Assembly: GCA_030770545.1 (NCBI GenBank)
Contig: CM061090.1
Span: 12,591,501 to 12,655,500 of the forward strand
Direction: 5' to 3'
Source of the DNA: Macropodus opercularis
Lineage: Eukaryota > Chordata > Actinopteri > Anabantiformes > Osphronemidae
Length of the DNA stretch: 64,000 nt
Notes under the pieces: generated by a model
Told to the model about the DNA's origin: nothing
The model's input: only the letters and a program-made list of their open reading frames with translations
The model's database searches: none
Shown here: piece after piece, positions 37,801 through 49,000 of the stretch
Layout: each line of letters begins with the position of its first letter
How positions within the stretch are numbered: the stretch's first letter is position 1
Translations under genes and position numbers: made by a program

Positions 37801-40528
37801 TCTGTGTGCTCCATCTCGCACGGCCGGTTCCCCTCGCTCCGTTTCGGGACAGCGCTATGTTGATTCTCGGTGTCTGAGACAATTTCAGCTGTCTGCTCGT
37901 GGTCGCTGCGATCTTGCTCCTGTTGAACCAAGTCTAGTATCTGTGAGGCCTCTTTAGGGCCTGTGAGAGCAAGCACCCGTTTCACGACATCTGCTGTGTA
38001 ACCCATGGCTGTGAAGAACTTCAGAAGAAGCCAGAACTCCTTGTTTCCCTTCGACAAATGCATCTCGTACTCTTCCTCATCCCCCAGTCCGTCTTTATTC
38101 CTGCTACTCAGTGTTAGCCTTTGCTCCACCTCCTCCTCTTCTGCCACCTCCAGTGGAGAATGCACGAGTTGTTCTCCAGTGCCCTCTGCCCTCCTGTGAG
38201 CGCCTGGAGACATGGAGTAGGAATGGAATGGATCCGTGTCTACAGTTTTTCTGCTGGAAGCCTCAGGCCACGTGTCCTCCATTTCATCATGCAATCTGCC
38301 ATTTCTGTGCATCAGTACCAGGTCTGGGCTCGACCCAAGTCCTGATTCCCTCACCAAATCCAGCAGGATTTCCTTCACAGACCCCGGGAGCACCAGCAGA
38401 TCCAGGATGTGCCTGTCCTCCAATCTCTCCACCAGGGCTTTGAAGGTCCGACGTGAATCCAGGGACTCACCTGAGCTCCTGTCCCCAGTCTCAGAGCGTC
38501 TGGACTGTGTGCCCTCGTACCTGTCAACCAGGTCTGTAATAAGGGAGTAGGCCCGCACCACCGGTTCTGCCAGACCTGATATGAGCAGGAATCCTGGAGA
38601 ACCAACCTGAAAAACATACCTGTATGTTCAGATAGAAACAACCTGTTGAAGGAATCAAGCGGTGTTGGTGCGTGAATGAACATCTAATCAACTGTAACAG
38701 CTTTGACAGGCTGAAGGTCTCAGCTAATCAACATTTTTACCAGACTGATATCACTGATATAAATGTGGTTCATTTTCAGGATGAATGTGGCCAAAGATAC
38801 GAAAGTGCGAGTTCACTTCCATTATAACGACATACAGAGTCTGATGGTTATCAGGTAACAGATGTTTACTAAGGCGAAGGACCAACGACTCATTAAGACA
38901 TTTCTGGGATGACATAGCAACTAATAACGAAAAAGATTGTTAAAAAAGAAAGAAATGTTAAAAAATATACAGAAAGAAATTCCAGTCACATGATCACAGA
39001 TGCAGCTGTTACTTCATAAAGGGTGCAACGCACTTTGAAATGGTAACATAACAGTGATATTGACTAACAGTGTAATTTTTGGTAGAATAACAGGAATGAA
39101 ACATTATGAGTCAATATCGTTATTGCGTCATCAACAAAAATTACACATTAAATATGAAAAACCATGGGAGTTATCCTGATTTGTACAAAGTGACTAATGC
39201 ATGCGAGGAGCGAAACACCGTCATCAGTGCAGTTATTACAGCTTTGTCACAAAGCCTCCGTAAATAGCGACGTTGCGCTGCATGTGACTGTGCGACGCTC
39301 AGTAAGAGGCCGACAGCATCCTGTTTACTCGCTACCACTCTCTCTGTTTACTGCCTGAGAACCATCAAAGGTTCCTTCAGCCACCAAACAATCTGCTGGA
39401 AGACGCCTGTGCTTTTGTGGTTCACAACAGGAACTGCTGACACAGTCGGTTTCTGTTTGTTATGACTGATTGATCATGTCATCGCCTGCCTCCCTGCCCA
39501 GACACGCCCCAGGAAGACCTGTATTTAAACGATGGTGGTTGCCTGGTTCCACCGCTTACCACTATGTGTGCTGACGTGCATTTTATCAGGCAGTCCATGA
39601 ACAGGCCCCTGGCTCCACAGAACACGCTGTGAAGGACGCTGGGATACGAGACCTCCTTCTGCTCCTCCTGGTTCACCACTCCTTTGACAAATAACTACAA
39701 AAGCAGCAAGAGTGTGTTATTAAAGGATTGTTCTAACCACGTTTTATTTTAAATCTACGTACTACTTGTTATGATGACATGTGGAAGTTCAGTTAAGCGC
39801 ATGAAAGGACAAAGGGACACAAAGCAATAACGACGAGTCAAGCTAAGGCGATGACAATTTAAAAAAATTCAAAGTCTGTATCTTTCTATAGGAGCATGGT
39901 GCCCTCGTGGTCAAAAAAAGAGGAAGTACTCTGGCACATGACACATTGTATATGCACCCTATACACGATACTCAGCACATCATGTCATGTGTAAAAATAA
40001 AACTTTCATTTCTTTGGTAGTAGGTTTCTTAGTGTGTATGAACTGTCAGTCATTGTGACAGCGTGTGTCTGAGCAGACACAGTCTAGACTTACTGCACAG
40101 TCAACTAGTCAACATTTAAAAAGCTTGACGCGTCACTTCTCGGAAAGGTGTTTCCTTATGTTTTGGTGGCAACAACAACATGACTTTACTGGTAGAGCAA
40201 CTTTTCAACATAGTCAGCATTGGGTGAGCTTAAAAAGACAAGAACTACACAACCTTACTCAAGCCAGTCTAGGGCGATGGTGAACGAGGACGAAGAAAGT
40301 CTGTCTTACTTTGGCAGCTTTCACGTCACTGCCGGGCCCTCGCAGCTTCAGCCATATCTGCCCGTTGTTGCTGGGGGGCATGTCGTCGGTCCCGATAGCA
40401 AGCTTCACCCCAAATATCCGCTCCACAGAGCCGTGCAGGGAGGTCAGAGATCCCCGAAGCATCCCAGCACACGCAAACTCATCCTCCACCTCCGCTTCTC
40501 CACCGCCGTCGCTTCTCTCGGCCTCCAT
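34871..40528 (-). CDS. khnyn: KHNYN/N4BP1-family NYN endoribonuclease
   Basis: Family members are cytoplasmic ribonucleases; mammalian KHNYN is a cofactor of the antiviral protein ZAP, and N4BP1 degrades mRNA. Exons: 40310-40528, 39560-39694, 36895-38606, 36669-36799, 36107-36203, 35682-35789, 35504-35605, 34871-35240; 957 aa. The N-terminus has the KH-like block (VERIFGVKLAIG, IWLKLRGPG, CGARGLFMDCL, TSAHIVVG). A long acidic middle in exon 3 has two UBA-like motifs (FFTAMGYTADVVKRVLAL; ATCGYTEQKVAEVYSML). The NYN domain starts with IIIDGSNVAM (Asp682), followed by CRGIALAVQHFW and VIVTNDNLRDL, so the acidic catalytic residues look intact. A Gly/His-rich stretch precedes a C-terminal CUBAN-like domain (about 915-957). 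The neighbours favour KHNYN over N4BP1; the length is nearer N4BP1. Confidence 0.92.
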
Positions 40529-40565
40529 GCCTCGTTCTCAAATTAGTGTCTCACGGTGCAACATG
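40529..40565 (-). other. khnyn 5' UTR segment upstream of the ATG
   Basis: An acceptor (TTTTTGCAG) ends at about 40566, so the exon with the start codon begins at 40565 with 37 nt of leader. Confidence 0.5.
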
Positions 40566-41714
40566 CTGCAAAAACCACATTTCATGCATCAGTTAGAACA
40601 TGTTACGCATGTTTGTCACTGTCGTTCATCTCTGTTCAGTTTTATTTACTATTCAGATTAAAAATGAGATGGAGTTATTAATTAAGTTCATTAGAATCAA
40701 CTTATCTATTCAAACACTGCATTCTACCTGTGAAATTGTTCTTGAACTCATTTCCACCTTTCGACCTTATCGTGCTTCCTTTTCGTGTACTATAGTGCAG
40801 ACCTTCCTCCCTGTGACTGTGTAGGCGTGAAAAGTGTTTGTGTTAGAGTTTGGTTCTGATTCAACCCATTAACTAAAGCCTGGATGGAGCAACAGTATTC
40901 AAACTCTTCTGTGCTGATGGACCTGTGCTGTTTCTCCTAATATGTAACCTGAACTGTATGTAGTGCACAGGAAGGAACTGTTCAGATTATTATCTGATGC
41001 TACAGGGTTCCTACAGTAGCACACGGTGTCCTCACACAGATGTTCAGCCAGTAGAATTTTAATGCCATTCATTATCAAACATCTGTTGCTAACACCATAC
41101 AAAGCCTTGGCCTCCCTCTCTTATTAAGACTTCATACACATTTGTACAGTGAATCCTACTTTTGCCAGGTTTGCTGTTTGCACCAAGAATAATATTGACT
41201 GACCTGTTAACGTTGCCCACTATCACGTACAGTTCAAGCCACAGCTGCGTCATATCACATCATCCACTATGCAGGGTGAGAGTCTATCTATTTCACACAT
41301 CTCAGTATTGATGACTAGTTTGCTTATGACCTTACGACAAACGTAACTATCGCATACAAATCAAACACGTGATTAGCAAGTTATGCCTAAACCTGGAACC
41401 AGAATTGGATTCAATTTCACGCACGGACGTCGTCATCTGAGGAGGTCATGACAAAGGTCAGAGCATCAACAGCAACACACTCATCTGTCACAGAGAGGGT
41501 TTGTTTGCCAGTAGTTCCAGTGTGAAGTCAATGTAGGAACTCATTGTTACTGTTGACATAATGTCAGTCCAAGGCTCAGGTTTATTCACTTTATTTACAG
41601 CCTGTCGTGTCTGGATGACAATAATGCTCAGCCTGATGTTCCGCCTGACTTATCCATGACTGTCTCTGTCTCCCTGTCCATCAGGTGTAAAGTCTTACAA
41701 AGTCAGAAACAGCT

Positions 41715-41775
41715 GGTTCCAAGTTAACACCTGTTAACTTGGAACCATCCTCAGTCAGTCCCTTGACTGAGGATG
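41715..41775. repeat. Two adjacent perfect hairpins
   Basis: Arms 41715-41729 and 41732-41746 are exact 15-bp reverse complements around 2 nt. They abut arms 41746-41757 and 41764-41775 (12 bp, 6-nt loop), sharing one base. Confidence 0.92.
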
Positions 41776-42684
41776 TTGTTCCAAACATGCAGCTAAACTT
41801 TTGTCCAAGGCCAGGGATTCCTCCCCCTGGACCTTGTATCTTTTAAGGTATTTTTCATCATTATATTCTGATATTCTAATATATATGTGCCTTTCCATTA
41901 CAGAATCACTTTTTCCAAAACATTTCAAGGTCACTCGACACCTGCTCCTTCCCTCTGGGCGGGGAGTTCCACCACCCATGCCACTTCCCTGTCACCTGCA
42001 TATCTTAATTAATTTTAGTTTTTAATTCTCTTTCATCTTCAGGTTTGAATTATATTTTTAGTTCGCAGTAAAACATCCTTTTTCTTCTACATCATTTCAC
42101 AATCTTCTTTCTACACAGATGTTACACAACAACCCTTATTTTATTTTTTTAATCACAAGTCGAGTTGTCAGTGCTGCTGTGGCCTGTGGACCAGAGCCTC
42201 CATGACGCAGGTCAAAGATGTGTGATAACGTATAGGGGCAGCAGAACTACGCAGACCTGTTATCTAAGGTTTTAATCCAGTAAAACAATAATAATTTCAA
42301 ATATAAACGAGCACAAATGCAATGTTAGCTGTGTGTATACTGTTTGTGTTGGTCCAACATGTGGTCTGCACGTTTCACTTGAGCGCAGGAACAATAACGT
42401 TGGTAACTATGATAATTAATTATGTTAAAAATAAATAAAACTGGATGTAGGCTGTTTGGCGCAGGGCGTTGCACTGTGTAAGTCTTATCACACATTTGCC
42501 CTATAAAGTCCTAATCTGAAACTAAGAGGCCATGGAGGAGATAACCACACAAGCTGCTCCTACTTCTTCCCCGATGTAAACAACGTTACGGTGACCTGTC
42601 AATCTTAGTTTCATCTCTGTCCTTCGCCTTCTCCAACTTCCCTACACACGAAAATGATACAACCCGATAACAAGAAGTACTTAC

Positions 42685-43140
42685 AGAGCGCAGACATGGC
42701 TTCTGGGTCTAATTTTGAGCTGCTTAATCGAGCCAGAGAACGAGTTTTTACGAAAGACAAAGCAGCAAGCGGCGAAATACCCGCATCACAACACCGGAGT
42801 TTCTAAGTTTCGAATACGAGTAAAAAGCGTAAAAAGTCGTCTGTGCGCGTTGTTTTCTTACGTGGTGTCGATCGCTGTGCGCCTTCAGGGTTTCGTTTCT
42901 AGCAGCAGCAGCGGCGGCAGCTTCCTTCAGTCTTCCGTAGTCATTAAACGGCGCTTATCGAGTCCAAAGTGCAACATGTTACGCTGCGTAAAGCCAGAGC
43001 CGTCGCTCCGCCACCAGGGGAAGCGCGGTCGGAAAAAACAAAAATGGGAAAAACAGCCGGTCCCATCCGGCAAAGAAGACAAAAGCGAAACTAAAGGAAA
43101 ACACGGCAGGGTGTTTGCTTCTGGGTCATCACAGCGCTGA
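42685..43140 (-). promoter_or_regulatory. khnyn non-coding exon 1 and CpG-rich promoter
   Basis: CpG-rich block on the minus strand ending in a strong donor, CT/GTAAGTACTT, at 42684/42685. This fits a non-coding first exon spliced to 40565. The plus-strand ORF spanning the block is probably incidental. Confidence 0.5.
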
Positions 43141-43390
43141 CACACAAAACGCTGTTCTCAGAGTGGCTGCGAGTCAGAAACATGTGTTTTCACTCCCCTC
43201 GCGTTATTCTTTTAATTTGAAGGACTTATTACGACTTATTACCATCAAAATGATTCTACTGTTCCTGTAACTGTCAGACTGGGTGAATGTGACTGTCGTT
43301 GTAGAAACGTTCATTAATGACCTTTCGACATTAACCAAATGTTGTGTTTATTTTTGCCAGACCCAGACATGAGATCAAGGGGATTTCCGA

Positions 43391-43398
43391 TGACGTCA
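43391..43398. promoter_or_regulatory. Perfect CRE palindrome TGACGTCA
   Basis: CREB/ATF consensus about 250 bp upstream of the khnyn CpG block, in the shared khnyn/ripk3 intergenic space. Confidence 0.4.
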
Positions 43399-43553
43399 CA
43401 AACGGGAGTTTTTTTGTTTTCCTCCCCCCTGTTAACCGCTAGTTGGCTGCGCTGGCCGGTGACAGACGGGCGTCACAGATGCCATGTCAAGGAGCAGGCT
43501 CCGCGTTTTCACCCAGTGCGCAAAACGTCTGTGTCTGTGGTGCAGAATAAAAC

Positions 43554-43554
<1 letters not shown>

Positions 43555-43587
<33 letters not shown>
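43555..43587. repeat. TG dinucleotide microsatellite
   Basis: About 33 bp of (GT)n. Confidence 0.95.
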
Positions 43588-43588
<1 letters not shown>

Positions 43589-45129
43589 AGGCAGGAAGAC
43601 AACTCCTACACTGCATCCTGTGCTACTGTGATGGGGCAGAGATGCGGCATCGCGAGCAACAGGGTCTTAAAGACGTGGTGGGCTGATTTCTGGATGAACC
43701 CAAAGGTGTTTTGATCGATTGTTACGTTGCCCTGCATTGCCCCGAAACACACCACCACTGGCTCTGTGTGGGACTGGTGTCCGTTCCCTTGAATGTGCAC
43801 ATCAACACACCTTTTGGTAATTCATCACATGGCTGCGTTACTGTCCTCCATCTTTCAGTTTTTATTGTTATTGTTCTTGCTTCTGTGCAAATTTCCCACT
43901 ATTCAAATGATAATTGTGGTCATTCCTGGGCGCCTTCGCGTAAATCTGTCATTTACTGTAAGTCATTTCACAGACTGCCCTCTCCTGGCAAAATTTAACA
44001 TTCAGTTTATATTCGTTTTGGTAGAACCCAAGTATAACTGTAGCCATAAAACCTTAACAAATGGATGTAATTATTATTATTGTCATTCTAATGTAACATA
44101 ATTATTATCTTAAAGTCACACAAAGTAAAAGTGACTTCAGTAAATGGTTAACGTAATCTGAAGATGAATTGCTACCATTACTATTTATCAGCCTCTTTCT
44201 GTTGTCAGATATTAAAAAGCAACATTTAAAATAAAAACTTCACACAACAACATTCAAAAATACAAGTAAGTAACCATAAAAGTAGGCGAGAAGAAACTGG
44301 GCAAAAGCATTGTCAACATATACTTGCCTGACCCAGAAGCAGAAGTAAAGCAGGCATTTATGGGATGGATCTAAGCTGCGCTGTTTCACTTCTGCTTTCG
44401 CCTGTGCAGATGGAAGAAGACCTGCTGCCACTGCTGCTGTGTGAGTAGTAAGTCACTGAATGAACAGGAGGGTTTTTACACCTTTGTCTTTGTCGGTACA
44501 GTTGAGCGATGAGGAAGAAGGGTTTATCCCTACGGGTGAGTAGTTTCGCCATGAGAAAAATCACCTTTAATGCGTATTCTGAGTAGGGTCTGAGCAGTAA
44601 ATTGCGCCGGTTTCACCTTTGGCTCTTGTGTAGTTTTCAAGTCTCTCTGTTGTTTGAAGCGCACAGGTGTAAAACAGTAGAGTTACTGTAGCTTATTATT
44701 GTTTTATTAGGTGCTTCAGAACAAAAAACAAAAGAGAAAGCAAAGAGGCTATGGGTGGATGTTGCAATATCACAGGAGAACACAGCAACACTACGTAAGG
44801 CTCAAGTCAACACGGTCGCAAGAAGAATTAAACAATATCACCATTGTAACCATCACTTAGTTGTCTGTGGCAGTGGGACAGTTGTACTTTAACTCTGAGT
44901 TTCTATTATTTTGCCATATCTCTGGTCTTGGTTTTGTGCTCTCCACCATGAACAACAACATCCTGGTTTCCATCATGTGGGTGGTAGATGTGGTTACTTG
45001 TGCTGTGCAAGGGGGTTCACAGGAAAAGGCTCATCTGAAGAGAGTTTGACACCTATTGGTGTGTTATGAGCCAGAAAAGGCCAGAAGTATCACATCTGAG
45101 TGCTTCTTCTACCACTAGATAACATAATA

Positions 45130-45290
45130 TAAGATACGATGAGATGAGATGAGATGAGAAGAGATAAGACAAGACGAGCTAAAATAAGCTAAGATAGGAC
45201 TTTATTAATCCCACAGTGGGGACATTTCTGTGTTTACAGCAGCAGACAGTAGATACACTTCCAATGTACACAAAGACAAATCTGTATTCA
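45130..45290. repeat. Interspersed repeat fragment with a GATGA-type tail
   Basis: Starts with a degenerate (GATGA)n/(GATAA)n tract, followed by GACTTTATTAATCCCACAGTGG, a phrase I recall as common in teleost dispersed repeats. The family is not identified. Confidence 0.45.
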
Positions 45291-46012
45291 TCCCACGTAT
45301 CTTGTTTTTGTATCTTGTTTATTTCAGAGCAACCTGACCAGATAACAAAAGCTATGCTACACCTTTGAACCGAGACTAGTGTTCACAACCAGTCTCCACC
45401 GCTGGACATTTGGCGTTAGTCTAAGGTTTTTTAACATTCAAAAGCTTCTTGTCAAATGTGAGGAAACTCCGTAAACTCTGTTTGATAAGTGGTGTAATAA
45501 TACTGTAATAACCACGATAAAAGGACCAACAATGACATTGTATCATTTCCCGTTTTCTTTGTTTTGTTAACTAAAACACATTCAGGCTTAAAACTCTCTT
45601 AGGGAATGTTTGATGGGCATGTTTTGGCATTTTGTGGTTTTTTAACCGCTAAACATTTTATAGTGAAAACTAACACATTTCAATCGTTACGAACCAGAGG
45701 AATTAATACAATGAACCTCTTGTACTGATTCGTATTTTAAATCCACACCAAAATCTTGCCCAGAGTAGTGTGTAATTTGTGGTGGAGTAGTTAATGGGAG
45801 ACCAGCATAATTTATCACATGTCTAGTTCCACGATATTTTAATCTGACAACATTTAACAAATACAAATACTACTGTAGTAACTGTAGCTTTGTTAAAACT
45901 GGTCACAGCCAGGAATTGACCTGCTGGTCTGAACAGTGACAGTAGATGAAACAGTCCACACTGAGTGTCATCCTACTGATAAATAACTCGAATCTTCCTC
46001 CTCCAGTGAATT

Positions 46013-49000
46013 ATGGCTTTGTCCAGCTCTATACATCCAATTTTGATTGAAGACGCCAACCTGGAAAACTGGAAGGTAATTGGCTCTGGGGGGTTTGGCC
46101 AAGTCTACAAGGCCCGGCATCATAAGTGGTGCTGCGACGTGGCCGTTAAGCTTCTACATTATGATGACGGGTGAGCACACTGGTTCCAAAGCATCTTTGT
46201 TGACTGCGAGGAGAAGAAGCGTTAATCATTAACAGCGCAAACAATCGCACACAGGCGAAGCTCGTCTCTGCTGCGGGAGGTGGAAATGATGCGACAAGGA
46301 AGTAGCCCGTATGTAATTCAGGTCCTGGGGGTTTTCAAGGGTCGACTGCCGTCCTCAGGGCCTTCGGCGCAGCTCGGTCTGGTCATGGAGTTCATGGAGA
46401 GGGGAACCCTGGCATCTCTGCAGGTAGCCGACCGTCAACCTGCAGGTTTTGGCCTCACCTGTCTGCTACTGATCCCACAAGACTAGAGCAGTGACCTCAC
46501 GCACCTCTAACGTTGTCTCAACAGGACAACCTATGTGGAGCTCCACCGTGGCCGCTGGTCTTCAGACTGGCTCACCAGATCGGTCTGGGTGTCAACTTTC
46601 TCCACAGCCTCACGCCTGCCCTGCTCCACCTGGACCTGAAGCCCAGCAACGTGCTGCTGGACTTCTACCTCAATACCAAGGTGAGTCTCAGCCTCTAGGG
46701 AGAAGCTACGCCGTGGCTGCACGTTTACTACTCGGTGCATCGTCACATTAACATTCACTTTTATGAACTTCTCCTTTTGGTTTAAATGTCACAATCGGCT
46801 TTACTAAACGGTTTATTTCACATATATTGATTTACTGTATCACGAGCGTTAAATGACAAACTACTGTTTATTTATCATCAGTTAGAATGCCTCCTGTGGT
46901 AAGAGTGAACCACATCTTTTCATTTTTTTATGTAGATACCATATTTACAAATGTCAGCTAGAGTGACTCACTGGTGTTTTCTGTGTTTTCCCTCTTCCTC
47001 AGCAGCTTCCTTCCTCTCTGTGCTAATATTATTCTCTGTTGTGTGTTTTTTTTTTGTCCAGCTCACAGATTTTGGACTTGCCCGGTTTTCCCACAGTGTC
47101 ACACGAGTTCCCAAGAAGGACAGCGAGGAGGAAGGCGGGACAATCAGCTACATGCCACCAGAGGCGTTCGACTTGTCTTACTCTCCTACGCGAGCCTCTG
47201 ATATTTACAGGTACAGGAGCACTGATGCACACACTGGCTCAGTCTTGGTAGCATTTCTAAGCTGCAGTGGTGTGAACACGGCAGGTGGTATAAGCTAAAA
47301 ACCATTAAGGCCGATCACATTGATTACAGCTTGTTTCTTCTGTAAACACACTGTGAGTGTGATACAGTGAGTGTGGCCTTTTTGATGGTCCCAGCCTGCA
47401 ACACTGTCTCCCTTTCAGCTATGGAATCCTACTGTGGTCCATTGTCACTGGAAAGCAGCCATATGCCAGTAAGTGTCTGCTGACTCATCAAACCTCTTAG
47501 TTTATGATTCCGCTTTTCTTTTACTCTCCCTGTTTTCCTCGGTCAGTAATTGTTGACGTTGTTCGTGGAGGACTTTGACGCCACGCTAACATCCTTTTGA
47601 TCGTCGCTCTTTTCTAGACGCCCTGTCCAGCATAGTGCGGCTTCGCATCCCACAGGGAGACCGCCCATCGCTGGAAGAGATCAGAAGCCAGTCAGCAGGA
47701 CGTGCGGGCATAACAGGACTGATGGAGCTCATGGTGAGATGCTGGGAGGCGAAACCCGACAAAAGGCCCTCTTCCTTTGGTGAGACAACTACCTGTTTGT
47801 AGTGTTGGAACGTCCAGACCTCTGAAATAGTTCATCCTATAAAATGGGTACAGACTGCACACATGCTATAGTTTGTCATTCTTAAACTTTGGTCAAGTGT
47901 TGCCCTTTACACTGATGGATGAAAGAAACGCGGATTTTGCAAATGTTTGGACCAGATTTCTGGTCCAAACATTTGCCGGGTTTGCCTCTCAGACCCAAAC
48001 ATGGCTGACAGTTATCTCCCTCCTGAGCCAGAAACACCTTCTGGTCTCCCGGTTTGCTTTTGTTGCAGTTATTCTAGTGTACAGTAGCAGCTGGTGTTTT
48101 CAGCAAACAGACAACTCATACGCACTGCAACATCTTTGTGTATTAACAGAGTGTACAACCACGACAGAAGAACTATACAAGATGCACAAACACGCAATTA
48201 ATGACGCTGTCCATCAAGTTCTGAAGAAACTGGTGAGTGTCCAATCTCAGCTACGCTAACTAAAAGTGTATAATTTGGATATGACACAATGACACAAAAG
48301 TGACACATTTTCATTTCTAATTGAGACACTGCCTCATGGGCTCTTTCTCTTCCTCTTTCCAGGACCAGAAGGAAGAAGAAAGCCTAACAGAGCATGTTCA
48401 GAGGTTTCATATCACTCAGACCTCAGGTTGGTTTGTAAAATATTTGTATGTTACACCACTTTAAAGGGGATTTTTCGTGACTTTCCGTCATGTGCATTAT
48501 TCTTCAATAAATGTCGTGCACACACACACAACATTTCATTTAGCTTAGCTTAGCAGAAAACTGTAAACTGCTGATCTCTATAAAACCCACAAATAATATT
48601 AATTGAGTCTGAGTTTCCATTCATGCTAACCAGCTTGCTATAGCTTCATATATGTGATAAAGAACAGGTACAATAAAGTACTTGAGAAAATATTACTCAT
48701 CTAACTATTAGCAAAAATAAGCCTCTTTCTCACGATGTCTATGTTCAGATTGGGGCGTTTGTAAGGTACTATAGTGAACTCTATAAAGTACTAATGGTTG
48801 TTATGATCTAGAAACATTAGATATGGTATTTGGTTTCGATTTAGTCGAAATCTGTTAGACCAGATTAAACAGTATTTGATGTTATGTTATGATGACGTTT
48901 TTATGTTTGACGCATGTGCATCTGATCTTCATCGTAGGTGTGAACGTTAATGATGTGCCAACAGGAGGCCCGCCGGTTCAGGTGAGATCAGAAAACTGAG

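Larger units (their letters stand above)
40566..46012. other. Divergent intergenic region between khnyn and ripk3
   Basis: Includes the first khnyn intron, the khnyn CpG-rich promoter, a TG microsatellite, a CRE, a double hairpin and a short interspersed repeat (separate entries). A non-coding first exon of ripk3 must also lie here, because the ripk3 ATG follows an acceptor (CTCCAG/TGAATT) at 46005; I could not place it. No further coding exon found. Confidence 0.4.

Noticed and set aside
42715..43140. 141-residue plus-strand ORF in a CpG-rich block
   Set aside because: No family resemblance, and the block is better explained as the khnyn promoter and non-coding exon on the other strand; Lys/Arg-rich composition fits GC-rich non-coding DNA.
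44385..44402. ISRE/IRF-like element (GAAGTGAAAC on the minus strand) upstream of ripk3
   Set aside because: One weak match with a mismatch to the GAAANNGAAA consensus, about 1.6 kb from the coding exon; not enough to call an interferon element.
47873..48259. 128-residue plus-strand ORF in ripk3
   Set aside because: Mostly intron read-through into exon 48150-48232; a clean acceptor and phase define the real exon.
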